A stretch of 64,000 nt of DNA from Chlorocebus sabaeus (GCF_047675955.1 NC_132915.1:14689766-14753765), one strand, 5' to 3'; shown: positions 11,158 through 22,500, counted from the stretch's first letter. Notes: generated by a model from the letters alone, not told the origin. Translations and numbers: made by a program.

Positions 11158-11408
11158 ACAATGAGATCACTTGGACTCGGGAAGGGGAACATCACACACC
11201 GGGGCCTATCATGGGGAGGGGGGAGGGGGGAGGGATTGCATTGGGAGTTATACCTTATGTAAATGACGGGTTGATGGGTGCAGCACACCAACATGGCACA
11301 AGTATACATATGTAGCAAACCTGCACATTGTGCACATGTACCCTACAACTTGAAGTTTAATAATAATAAATTTAAAAAAATAAATAAATAAATAAAATAA
11401 AATAAAAT
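11158..11408 (+). terminator. L1 3' UTR, polyadenylation signal and poly(A) tail
   Basis: Directly follows the ORF2 stop. It contains a G-rich tract at 11213-11234 (four G-runs separated by single A bases, a quadruplex-forming pattern typical of primate L1), AATAAA at 11365-11370 and an A-rich tail from about 11372 that has become a TAAA/TAAAA microsatellite. Confidence 0.9.
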
Positions 11409-11422
11409 AAAAAGGCCAAAGC
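11409..11422 (+). repeat. 3' target-site duplication of the Alu, displaced by L1
   Basis: AAAAAGGCCAAAGC matches 12 of 14 bases of 4920-4933. It closes the composite Alu+L1 insertion. Confidence 0.75.
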
Positions 11423-12033
11423 AGGTTGTGTAGAATTCTAACAAATTTTCTTGCCAGTGTTATGTATATTCAAGCATAAGGTTTATTTAATTGTTAACAA
11501 AATGTGATGAGGAACCAGTTATCTTTGCATGATACCAGTAATAATTCAGAATTAAATGCCAACTATTTAATAATCAGTGGTAGGTATTCAATATATAATA
11601 AGTGCTAATGCAGGAAATATATTTGCTATTGAATGAACAAGTAGAATGCACTTACATATTCCACAATGTACTGATTTTGAAAGAAAAAGTGTTCTTTACT
11701 GGTATTCATGATTCTGTAGTATATTAATAAATTATTTGGAGATTTTAGAATGACAAGCAAATCCTTATCTTTTGTGGAAGCTAATGGTGAGTTATCTATG
11801 TATGCAATATATTGTCTTTGTTGATCTCCATAGAATCATGTAATTTAATTTATTTTTGGAACTCACATATATGCTATTAACAAATATAAATATTATTTTG
11901 TTAAAAATGCCCCCACATTTATTATTGAAGTATATTCAAAATATATTCAAGATTTGATATATGGGTTTAGCCATTCAGCTGATGTTGAAATTTCAGCAAC
12001 CTCAGCTCACAAAAACACAAATCTGAGGTGGAG

Positions 12034-12369
12034 TGTATTCATCCATTTTCATACTGCTTTGAAGAAATACCCGAGACTGGGTAATTTATAAAGAAAAAGA
12101 GGTTTAAGGGACTCACAGTTCCACATGGCTGAGAGGCAAGGGAGGAGCAAAGGCACATCTCACATGGCTGCAGGCAAGAATGTGTAGGGGAACTGCCCTT
12201 TATAAAACCATCAGATCTCATGAGACTTATTCACTATCAGTAGAACAGCATGGAAAAACCTGCCCCCGTGATTCAATTACCTTCCACCGGGTACCTCCCA
12301 CGACACATGGGAATTATGGGAGCTACAGTTAAGATGAGATTTGGCTGGGGACACAACCAAACCATATCA
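12034..12369 (-). mobile_element. THE1-type MaLR solo LTR, antisense
   Basis: 336 bp from TGTATTCATCC to CCATATCA. It contains the reversed THE1 LTR text: GAAATACCCGAGACTGGGTA, CATCAGATCTCATGAGACTT, CCCGTGATTCAATTACCT and TCCCACGACACATGGGAATT. No internal region adjoins it, so it is a solo LTR. Confidence 0.85.
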
Positions 12370-13216
12370 TGGAACAAAATGAAGGGGACTTTGCATATCA
12401 GAAATAGTTCCAGATACCAGCAAGACAGACAGTTTCTTGAGTTGGACTTATTTTCAGCATTCTTAGCATCTGTTATATGGTAAATAGTGGGCGCATCCCC
12501 ATTGAAAACAATGTGAAAGGAGAAAAGGGAAAAAACAGTGGAGAAGGCAGAAGCACGCTGAAGACTGGTGCATGCTGGTGCGTGTAAAGTTCAGATGGAA
12601 TCTGGTGTGCTTTCTAGAATCTCCTACTTTCTCACTGTGTTCAGCAGGGGAGACCCTTTTTATCTTGGCAATTATGTTTCCCATAGTTCGCCCTCTCCCT
12701 AACCCTGTGCAGGCAAGGCTCACCTGCTCACTCCTTCCCACCGTTGCCCTCTTTATTCTCTGTGAGTCAGAGTTCTGAGCCTGTCGCAGATCCAGTACAA
12801 AACTCCACCTTCTCCACATCAGTTCATGTTGAGGCCTTCTTCCCAGACCTCCTGCCTCCTTCATTCATTCATTAATGGAGAAACTGCTCCAGGTCAAACC
12901 TATAGGTGCCGACTGCTGCAAGGGATATGAGACTGACAGGGTAACCAGGAAGGTAAAACATCCACAGAAAACTCAATACACAGAACTCAGATAATAAAGT
13001 GTGGTGGGGGTAGGAGGAGAGGGATTTCCCTGTGACTGGAGTATTCAGGGCTGATTTTCAGAGGTGACTTTTGGGAAAGCCTTGACTGATGTGTAGGATT
13101 TGGCTTCTACATAGCATATATGAAAGGCTTAGATTCTGATCAAAGACTCAGATTAAAATGTACTTTGACCAGGGAGGAAAGAATTTGTTTCTCAACTTCT
13201 GCAGTTTCAAAAATTG

Positions 13217-13247
13217 AAAAAAACAAAACAAAACAAAACAAAAAACA
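13217..13247 (+). repeat. Short CAAAA simple repeat
   Basis: A run of AAAAC units (AAAACAAAACAAAACAAAAC) with imperfect ends. It may be the tail of an unrecognised retroelement; nothing upstream supports that. Confidence 0.7.
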
Positions 13248-14344
13248 CAGAACAGTGATGTGAAATCAGTCAAGAAAACATGCTTCATCTGAACCTTGTC
13301 TCCTTTGCTGAAAAGTTACATATTTTGTATTGAGCCCTCTACAAAATACTTGAGGACATTGAGCACCTAAGGATGGAAAAAGAATGAAGGAAATGAGATA
13401 GAAAACTAGAGTGGCCGTAGAATTGATTCCCTAAACCAGGACTTGTTTGAGAATAAAATGAGGTGAACTAATTTACTTTAAATTATGTAATTTTATCAAA
13501 ATACTATTTTATTATCTAACAAATTGTTTTCATTATATAGTGGTCCTATATACTAGTGCTAGTCAAAAATTTTAAAAGTAAAGTTATTTGTAAAATATGT
13601 AAAAGGTTGATGTACATTGAAGTAAAAATTTTCTTATCACTTACGTGAACATTAAAAATTGCATGTGCAAAATAGTACTGGAACATATTCACATATTTTA
13701 ATGTTAATTACCTATATCTATCTCTAATGCCAGAATTAGTGGTACTTTTCTGAAGAATACATCATCTTCAATGTGGTTGTATTAATTTTTTCTATAATAT
13801 CGCTTGTAATCTTTAGAGTTATGGTTTCATTTTTTGACTACTAAATTTGAAATTGTTGACATCAGCAGTTGACTCTTCTGTGTAGATTATAATTTTTTTT
13901 AAAATTAAGAAAACACTCTCAAGTGTTGAACTATAATTGTAGAGTAATTCCAAGTGGAGGATATCGTTAATTCTTTTTTGTCTTGGTATTGACATGTAAA
14001 TATTAACATATGTGAATAATTTAGTCCACGATTGTCACAGGTTCTATGTCTTTACCTCCTTTCAAAATACTTTGACAAATTTATTAACATTTATAAGACA
14101 AGACTTATCAAGTTGTGTTCGTTTATGTTTCTTTTAAATGTTGTCCAATACTTAGAGACATCAAAATTGTAGGACTTCTCAATTCTATCCTATTGTTACA
14201 GAATATAAATTTAATCAATAAAGATAGGAAGACCATCAAAAGATTTTTCTCTTAAGTTCAGATATTCCACATAATAATTACAGAATTTCATTTATACATT
14301 TGAACTCTCATCATTTAATCTGTTTAATTCCTTAGCATCTTTCT

Positions 14345-14612
14345 GTTTTCAGGCTTACTTTTCAATTAACTTCAGTCTGCAAAAAGCTTGAAAAATGGAT
14401 GATAGCCTTTATAGTTCCCATTGCTGAGTGATTTGCTTAAAGTTTTCCAACTGATTTTGAACAAAATGTAATGAAAGCTTAGAGGACTAGTTTACAAAAA
14501 GACATAGGACATTTAGGATGATTTGCTAAGTAGTTCTTCAAAGGCCCAAAGATTTCCAAAATCTGAATGGTGATAAGCCACAAAGAGAGAAAATGACAAT
14601 TGCAAAAATGTT
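14345..14612 (-). pseudogene. Possible decayed hAT-like transposase fragment
   Basis: On the minus strand, one frame reads about 75 codons with only two stops. It includes LEIFGPLKNYLANHPKCP, which resembles the 'LKSYF...KCP' segment preceding the C-terminal dimerisation part of hAT/ZBED-like proteins. Neighbouring sequence on both sides (to about 13900 and 14950) gives only scattered, frameshifted similarity. If real, it is a dead copy of a hAT transposon or a retrocopy of a hAT-derived gene. The call rests on remembered family texture and is weak. Confidence 0.3.
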
Positions 14613-15219
14613 TAGATAATGTAATTATGTGTGTAAATGTATTTGAAATTTTGACATTTTAGTCTGCAGAATATTAAAGTGTATTTGGATTCAGTTATAT
14701 GTGCCACCAATTCCAATGCGTTTGTACTTCACAGATTTCTTGATTTGCTAAAAATACAATTTTTACTACAATGCTTTATTCTTTTATTTTTCACTGAATT
14801 TATGATAGCATTTGTAATAATAAGTTGAATGTTTTGTCTTTGACGGAATGAACTTCCTGAACTTTGATTCCATCTACTTTTTTTGAAGCATCTCATTGCA
14901 CTGATATAAAACTAGCCTGATTTACCTTTGTGAAGTTCTTTTTCTGCTAATGCAGACAATAAACACAGCTATCATTTCACTCTTTGCATTTATACAAGAT
15001 AATCGGTAATAAAAATTTGTGCAGAATTAATTTGAAACAACAGTCTCTTGACCTAAGAAAAAAGTCACGTTTCACAGGTGGTATGTAAGTAAGCCTTCTG
15101 CAGCTGCATGAGGAAAATTGTAGACTCTGAAGAACACGGTTGTCTTAAAAGACATAGATTCTGTTGCTTCTTCAGGAGCTTTATATTTTCTGGTTTTCAT
15201 ATGGCTAATGATACCACTA

Positions 15220-15261
15220 TAGGGCACCATGACGTCACTGTAGGGCACCATAGGGCACCAT
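15220..15261 (+). repeat. TAGGGCACCAT micro-repeats spanning a CRE-like palindrome
   Basis: Three copies of TAGGGCACCAT start at 15220, 15241 and 15251. Between the first and second is TGACGTCA (15230-15237), a perfect palindromic CREB/ATF consensus. There is no promoter or gene start nearby, so a regulatory role is only a possibility. Confidence 0.6.
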
Positions 15262-16868
15262 GGTGGAGGATAATATTGAGAAGCTTTTTTTTTTTTAATA
15301 AAAAGAAGATGGTATAGTGTTCCTATGTAACGTGTACTCACTTCTCCTTATTAATATCTTGCTTTGGTGCAGTGCAATTGTTACAGTTAATGAACTGATT
15401 ATTGATTCACTGTTATTAACTGAAGTCCATATTCGGATTTCCTCAGTTTTTCCCCAAAGTCCCTTTTTTGTTGTTGTTCCAGCATCCATTTAGGACACCA
15501 CGTTCCATTTTGTTGTCATGTCTCCTTATGCTCCTCTTGGCTATGACAGTTAACCATTTGGAGCAGTTATGCATTTATCTACTTTCTTGAGGAAAGGAAA
15601 TTGAGTACTCAACTTTTTATTAAGCGTGCACCATTTTTTTGTTTATTTTTTGAGGTTGTTGCTGCCAGACGGGTTTACTGCAAAAGATAAAAGCATTGCC
15701 ATCCAATAAAATAACTAGATATACACTTAAGCCATACAAAAAGCATCAGCTTACTGTAGCAAGAGCATCCGAGGTACTCTCCATCGCTCTGAGGCAGGCC
15801 TGTCCAACTTCTGTTTTCTGTACATATTTCATGTGCACTATGCTTGTAAATTTCCAGTTTCCCACTGACTTGACCACATGGCTGCCTGGCAGCATTTCGC
15901 ACATCTTGCAGATAGGAGCACAACTGACTGACTTTCGAAATGGTTGGCCGAGGCAACAGCTTCCAGTCTTTCTCCACCACCGTCTGAGTCCTGAAGGAGT
16001 TTTCTGTCTCCAGCTTCTCTTGTCCAAGCTTGATTTGTTTTATCAGTGAGTGTGAGTGTTCTGTTTCCTGCCCCTGAAACGAAAGTTTCTGGTAAGGGTC
16101 AGAAAAGGAGAGAGATGGGTTTATTCCTGATTATCTTCTGATTTAGCCACGTATTATTCTATCTTTTCCCTGGCATGGATGTCTCACACACTAAAAAGTG
16201 AAAGTGATAGTAGAGATGCAACAAATTCACCCTGGATTATTTTAATGCAACTGTTAATAAGCTTAAATGCACAGTTGGTACGCAGTTTAAGAACAGGTAA
16301 TACATGTTAATGCAACTTTTTGATTACAGTGAAAGGGAAATTCTAGTTAGATGCTTACCGTGGACAGGATACAGGACAACGAGCATAAACTGGGGGTGTG
16401 TGTCCTAATCTGGGAAGGTGACATGTCATCTAAAGAGAAATTTTACATAAAAATGGATACTGTACTCCTTATTTTCTCCTCAGCGCCTTTTTTTTTTTTT
16501 TAACCGAAGTAGAAGTATTTTTTTTCCATGAAAAATAGCTATAATATACCGACTTGCACTAACACTACTAGATTATGCCTACATTTAACTTGACTCAGGT
16601 TAAGTTGATAGAAGAGGAATACAGGGAGAGCAAATGTGCATTGCAAGACAAGTGCTCTTAAAGAGCTGTATATTCTTACATATACATGGACACATATAGC
16701 ACATACCTTCTATAATATCAACAAAATGAACTTCTGTATATGAAAAAGTTTGATCTGGACTTGGGGCAGGATGTGAATAAAAGCCTGTTTATCTGAGTGT
16801 GGAAGGGTGAGGTCTGCATTGCCCCATGCACATTGCTACGCTCAGGGCCTTATGTTAACAGACGGTAA

Positions 16869-17093
16869 CAGGGGTCAGCACAGCAAGGCTCATCTATCCC
16901 TCTGCCTATTACTGTAAATAAAGTTTTATTGAAACACAGCCAAACTTACTCATTTATGCATTGTCTAGGCTGCTTTCACACTGCAGTGATAGAGCTAAAT
17001 AGTTGCAACAGAGATAGTATGTCCTGCAAAGCCTAAAGTATTTTCTACGTGGTACTTCACAGAGAAGATATTACTTACCCAGGGACTGTAACT
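16869..17093 (-). mobile_element. Non-autonomous hAT (Charlie-group) element
   Basis: Starts CAGGGGTCAGCA. It carries TGTAAATAAAGTTTTATTGA, ACACAGCCAAACTTACTCAT and GCAAAGCCTAAAGTATTTTC, the body of a common primate MER-type hAT MITE of about 220 bp. The family number is not assigned; the orientation is the conventional reverse of the AGGCTTTGC-reading form. Confidence 0.65.
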
Positions 17094-17319
17094 TTTGCAG
17101 ACTGACCTTGAACATGACCTAATTTAATTCTCCCTTTTCAGTTCCCAGAGTACTGCCACCCATAAGACATTTCTGTTCATGGAGCTCCTGTACTACAAGG
17201 TTTTCTTCCTTTGAGCCCCTTTTGAAACACCACCCAGATGTGGACAGGAGACAACCATCTACTTCTTTTTAACTCAGTTGGGGCATGGAGTCAGGAGTAA
17301 TAATGGATGGGAACAATGG

Positions 17320-17452
17320 CTGGCACTTACTGATTACCAACATTTTACCTCACAGCTACCCTTAGGTGGTAGCTTCTATTGTTATATCCACTTTATGGTT
17401 GAGGAAGCTGAAGCTGGAGAGGTAAAGTGTTTGGCTTTGAGTCATAAAGCTT
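17320..17452 (+). repeat. MIR element, sense
   Basis: MIR core text is visible: GGCACTTACTGATTACC, then CCACTTTATGGTTGAGGAAG and CTGGAGAGGTAAAGTG, corresponding to the conserved 'gaggaaactgaggc...aggttaag' core. Confidence 0.7.
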
Positions 17453-18479
17453 AGATGTGGTGGACGAAGCACTTAAATCTGCCCAGGCCATTCCACTTGT
17501 CCCGTGCTGTATTCATTTATGACTCCAGAAGCCCTAGTTGTTTTGAGGCTGTGCCTGCAGTAAACCTTCAGCACGATGCTTTCTACTGTTTCTACCTTCC
17601 TGCCTCCGTTGGCGAACTCCCAGTAACTAAATATCAGTGATTGAAAATAGGAAGCAATTTGCAATCTGGATTGTTTCTAGACGTTGAATGGATCTAGTTA
17701 ACTCTCTCATCTTCCAGGAAATTTTCATTTTAATACCTTTTGGTGAATGTTATAAAAATAGGTACTTAGGTAAGTAATATTTCTCTAGATGACACAAACC
17801 CAGAAAGACTTACCTGCAGGAGATATATGTGGTTAAGGGGGCCTGAGTGAGGCACTGGTGGTTTAAAACGTAGATTAGAAACTCCTGTGATCAGACAGCC
17901 ACAAAACCGAAGCCAGAGAAGCCTCAGCCCCTGGACCACTTTGTCTTTCCAAGTCTGCTGGTTGCTGGGGCCAAGTTGAGGAGACCATCATTTGTTTTCT
18001 CTAAGTTGGAGAGCTGGATAGCCATTCTGTATGCAGATTGAGACCACAGCCAATCGTAGGCAACTCTGTTAGTAGGAAGAGGTCATCCTGTCTAGAAAAC
18101 AAGACTTAAATTTTAGAAAGGGAATTAATATTGCTCTGTTCTAGTAGCATAGCTGGATTTGGCCCTTAGAATTTATTTTCTAGTTAATTTGGGGTTTATT
18201 CTGGAAGCATGCATACTATGTAATAAAATACATTTTTAAAAGAGTACTTTTTATTTAACTTGTATAGGAGAAAAAGGATAAACCTTTGCACTTACTGACG
18301 AAACAACTGTGATTCGTTCGGGGCATTGAACGAAGTAGGTGAACTGGTATTACATTAGTAAGAACATACTCCTTGTTCGTACCCAAAAAGAGAAATAATT
18401 ATACTATCAGATTTTAATTGTCTATAATTTTACCTATTCTGGAGTAAAAACTAGTGACAACTCCTGAAGTTCTACATTT

Positions 18480-19000
18480 CTGGATTAAATGATAATGGCC
18501 TTAGATTTATCTTTATCTCTGCATATTTATTTCGAAATCCTTTGTTTAATTCCTTGCTTCAGCCCAAACTGTGAAAATGCAAACTCGATCATGACACCTC
18601 TTGCTTTAAATCTTGCCATGGCTTCCCATCCTTTCGGGATATCCCCGCCGACCCCCTTCAATACGCTTTTGGTCCTTGAGGATGTGCTCATTGGGCTCCT
18701 GCTAACTTGTCCAGCCCCAGCTCTCCTGCCTGAGGCTGTGCACAGCCTGTGGCTATTGATACCTGGAAGAGACCACCCCCTACTGCACCGCCTTTCTGCC
18801 TAGTTGACGTCTATGCACGCTTCAGGGAATACCCCAAGGACTGGTCACGTTCACCTGTTCTATGCTATCAGCACATCTTGTACTTAATCCTCACAGAACT
18901 TTTCAATCACGTGTGAGCTTTATGCAGGCAGGAACTCAGCTTCCTAGCATTTTATTTTCAGGATCTCACATGGTGCCTCTTGGATTGCATGCATGTTTTA
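18480..19000 (+). repeat. LINE-2-like relic
   Basis: A series of L2 landmarks is present in order but diverged: AAAATGCAAACTCGATCATG, GCCATGGCTTCCCATC, TGCTAACTTGTCCAGCCCC, GCACGCTTCAGGGAATACC and TTTATGCAGGCAGGAACTC. No coding capacity remains. Confidence 0.55.
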
Positions 19001-20649
19001 ATGTCTCATGTTCAGATGCTAGGATCTCAGCGTCAATGTTCTTGTGGCATTCCTTAGTGTAGAATGATGAAGACATTGGCATTTAATACTGTGTGCTTTT
19101 GTTTACAAAAAATTGGGTTTTAGATACATAAAACATACAGTTTGAATAATTTAGTGCCCTATTTTAATGCTTAAATCAGTAAGACTTGGGATCTGAGGGC
19201 CAGTTTTCCTAAGCCCCCTACTGGATCACTGTATTTCTTAGTGTGGAGTGAAGTTTTCTGTACTTAACTGGTTTCCAGAGATGTCCTGAGATCAGCTGTG
19301 TCCAAGCTTTCTACCTACCAGCCCTACTGCATTCCAGATATATAAACACAAATATATATGTCATCTTCTGAGTAAAATGTTAACCTTATGAAAATACGTG
19401 ACCTTTAAAAATTTCTGTACATCTTAAGTAATACTGTTTTCTCTTCAAATAGATGTAATTTCCCTCTCAGCTTCAATGGGAATATTTGCTATTTAGGGTT
19501 CTTATTTCCCAGGGATCCTTTAAAAATTTTAAGTTGTGAAGTTTTCATCAGTAATTAGCCATTGCTACTGTCATTCATACAAATCATCATATAATTTATT
19601 GAACAAGAAGGTAAATAACATCTAAAACATTGATAATTCAAGGTACATTTTTCTCTCATTGCATTTCACTTGATATCTTCAGACACAAATTAGAGATATT
19701 AGTGTTGGTTGCTCTCTCAGCACAGAAGTAGAGACTGCTTTTTTCTTGACTGGCTAATGCTTACGACTTGATCCTTGATCTTTCTTTACCTGGCGTTTGC
19801 CAAGTACACCTGTAAACAGATCTGCGTGGTATTTGAGAGTGCAGGTGTAATTGCTTTAGATGAGCCCCTGGGTCCCTCATGAATTCAAAATGCTTTCAAG
19901 CCTTGTCACTGCTCGTCACCCTTCTCAGCACTCACTTGTGCCAACTGGGTCAGGCCCAGAAGAAAACAGAGCTATGTGTCTGGCCATTGTATCATTTCTG
20001 CTTGTTTAACTTTTGACGTCAGAAGCTAGGACACCGGAAGAGGCCAGTAACTACTACACCCTTGGGGAGGAACAAAAGATTATCTTGGCACCAAGTAATG
20101 GTGCCAAGTTTATTGAGTTGAGAAATCCACAGGCATTTAGCTGCCCAGGTGAGGCACAGCATATAAATCTTACGTAGAGGGACCAGGTATTATCTTTTGC
20201 TATGATGAAGTATTTTTTGTTTCTTTTGCTTTTCCTTTTCCTATCAGGTGTGAGAATTGCCAAGAGCGTTATGTTACAGTCTCTTGGCATAACCCAGAAG
20301 GTGCATCATTTCCACAGTATGGACCAAGCGAAGCACACAGGCAGATGGGGTCAGGGATGGAAGGTGGGACTGTGCCCGCTGCGTGTAATAGTCCTTCCCC
20401 CAAATAGCTTTAAGGAAACTAAATTGTATAAGGTTATCTCATTTTTATCTTATTCATGCTTTCGTTCTTTTAAGGAGTCCTCTTGTAATGTGGGTAATCC
20501 TTGTAGCAATAAAACATGTCCTCTTCCAAAGTAATTTTTAAAAAGTCTTGTTATATTACACATTCCTAAATGGAGGTATGTACTTAAGACCCCTGAAAAC
20601 TGGCTCAGCACTTACTTTCGGTGTGAAGAGCTAGTTCTTCCCTGGGGAG

Positions 20650-20850
20650 CCCAACTCTGGAGCCAGATGGATTGAGTGGGAATCCTACCTCTGCTGAAGG
20701 GACATACTTGTCTAAGTCTCCTCCTCAGTAAATAGGATACTAGTGACAACATCTTCATAGAGTTATCATGAAAATTAAATGAATAATATACGTAAAGGCT
20801 TAAATCGGCACCTCGACTACATATATAAGGTGATCAATAAGTGTCTGCTT
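20650..20850 (-). repeat. MIR element, antisense
   Basis: The reversed MIR order is clear: TCTGGAGCCAGATGGATTGA, then TCCTACCTCTGCTGAAG, CTCCTCAGTAAATAGGATA, AGTTATCATGAAAATTAAAT and GGTGATCAATAAGTGTC. Confidence 0.75.
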
Positions 20851-21258
20851 TGGTATATGAATGCTTCAGAATAACCTTTTGTTCCCTTCTAAAAAAGAGT
20901 GGGTAGTGATTGTTAAGACTTACCTGATCATAAAAGTTTTATTGCATACTTATGGTGTGAAGCTATCAAGTAAGGCGGTAAGGAAGTATGTTAATATGGA
21001 AGAAGATGATAAAATACCCAGAGAGGAAACCATAATGCCAACTTTCTAAGCTTAAGCTGACTGTAACAAAGAACTGGCTTTGTGACAAAGAACAAGTCTT
21101 ACTGGCTTCATGCAATGCAGACATTTTTTTCTTATGTATCTGACAGATCGAGGTGATCAGGTAGCTCTCCTGAGCAGCCTTCCACCATGTGGTGATTCAG
21201 GGATCCAAGCACGTTCTATCACGAGGCTTAGCCATATTGGAGTTTTTCACATTAGTGA

Positions 21259-21399
21259 TGAGGATGAGGGAGAAAGTGGGAGAGAATGAGAGAGGGAGAA
21301 AGGTGGGAAAGGGAGAAAGAAGGAGAAGGTGGAAAGGGAAGAGAGAGAAATTGAGAAAGAAAGTGAGAAAGAAAGAAAAAAGAAAGAATGAAAGAAAAT
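21259..21399 (+). repeat. GA-rich homopurine tract
   Basis: About 140 bases, almost entirely A and G, built of GAGA, GGGAGAAAG and GAAAGAAAGAAA units. It is a candidate for triplex (H-DNA) formation and for length variation. Confidence 0.85.
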
Positions 21400-21843
21400 G
21401 TGCTGAAGATTTTGTAAGCGATTTTACAGGTCAAGCCTGGAGGTGGCAAACACCATTTCTGTACCTACTCCATTTTCTAGAACTAGTCACATGACTCCAA
21501 CTATTGGCCAGGGGTTCTTGGGAATCAGATCTCCCTGTGTGACCTGTAATGCAAAGCAAGATAGATGAGTTTCCGTAGTAGAGTCCTGGCACAACAGGTA
21601 ACCATGTGACGTATTTTCTGTTAGTGGCAGATATTTCCTATAATTATTCTATTTGTATACTTCACTGTAAACTCTTTTTGAAATTCTCTGTAATGAATTC
21701 CGGGACCAACAAATGACCCAAAAATTTACAAATCATTATGTTTCTTTCTCATTTTAGAAATTTGCAGAAAGTGAGGGAATCTACTCAGATGTCTACTTCT
21801 GAACATTTTGATGTTGTACAGATAGCCAGCAAACAAGGATTCG

Positions 21844-22159
21844 AGGTGACGGTATCTTTGTGTGTGTGTGTGTGATGGAGTCTCACTCTGTCACCCAGGC
21901 TGGAGTGCAGTAACACGATCTTGGCTCACCGCAACCTCTGCCTCCCAGGTTCAAGCGATTCTCCTGTCTCAGCCTCCCGAGAAACTGGGATTACAGGCGC
22001 TCACCACCACGCCTGGCTCATTTTTGTATTTTTAGTAGAGATAAGGTTTTAGCATATTGGTCAGGCTGGTCTCGAACTCCTGACCTCAGGCGATCTACCC
22101 ACCAAAATGCTGGGATTACAGGCATGAGCCACCACACCCGGCCCAGGTGACGGTATCTT
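21844..22159 (-). mobile_element. Alu (AluS-like), antisense, with perfect 15-bp duplication
   Basis: Antisense Alu at 21859-22144 (GGAGTCTCACTCTGTCACCC ... GAGCCACCACACCCGGCC). It is flanked by identical AGGTGACGGTATCTT copies at 21844-21858 and 22145-22159. Its tail has become a TG microsatellite (21859-21874). Confidence 0.95.
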
Positions 22160-22500
22160 ATGTCCCCCTGACAGGCAGGATTCTATTAAAGAGCAGGTTT
22201 TTATGCTTTGCACCTTCCTGGTAGTCAGTAAATGACAAAGACGCAAGAAGTTAATGATCCATTGAAATTACATTGGACAATCTAAGAGTAGAGATTTTTC
22301 TTTTATTGCCCCCTAATAAATATGGCTCACTGTTGCAACCAGAATTTGTACTCAGTTCTGATGGGAAAGATAATGGCAGTTTCTGTGTCTTATACCACCA
22401 AATGAAGAGACTTACTACTGCAGGTTTATTAATAATATTTTCCTTGAGCAGTTCTTTTGAATCATATTGGCCTCTGTACAGATCAAGCAGTTTGTTTATA

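Larger units (their letters stand above)
5222..11408 (+). mobile_element. Full-length LINE-1 with both ORFs intact
   Basis: About 6.19 kb non-LTR retrotransposon in the same orientation as RASEF. It has, in order: 5' UTR with internal promoter (5222-6249), ORF1 (6250-7266), a 63-base inter-ORF spacer, ORF2 (7330-11157), a 3' UTR with a G-rich tract, an AATAAA signal and an A-rich tail. ORF lengths (338 and 1275 codons) equal those of active human L1. No stop or frameshift is present, and the endonuclease, reverse transcriptase and Cys/His motifs are all present. It belongs to the L1PA-type primate lineage; the exact subfamily cannot be assigned by eye. Insertion is into the A-rich tail of an Alu, so its own duplication (probably an AAAATAAAATAAA-like run) blends with the tail. 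The coding state suggests a young insertion; mobility is an inference. Confidence 0.97.
11423..16868 (+). other. RASEF: RASEF intron 1, middle stretch
   Basis: AT-rich intron. Recognised items are listed separately: a THE1-type LTR, a CAAAA run, a possible hAT relic and a micro-repeat carrying TGACGTCA. The stretch 15330-15560 (TTATTAATATCTTGC, ACTGAAGTCCATATTC) has the flavour of an old L1M 3' end but is too short to assign. I see nothing in 11430-12030, 12370-13210, 13250-14330 or 15560-16868 beyond T-runs (16488-16501) and AT-rich DNA. Confidence 0.6.
17453..21843 (+). other. RASEF: RASEF intron 1, third stretch
   Basis: Contains an L2-like segment (18480-19000), a MIR (20650-20850) and a homopurine tract (21259-21399), listed separately. 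I find nothing assignable in 17453-18480, 19000-20650, 20850-21258 or 21400-21843. The open frames here are short, lack splice context and look like chance. Confidence 0.6.

Noticed and set aside
12463..12864. Minus-strand frame of 133 codons next to the THE1 LTR
   Set aside because: No family resemblance and no splice or promoter context; low-complexity residues at its C-terminus. Treated as chance.
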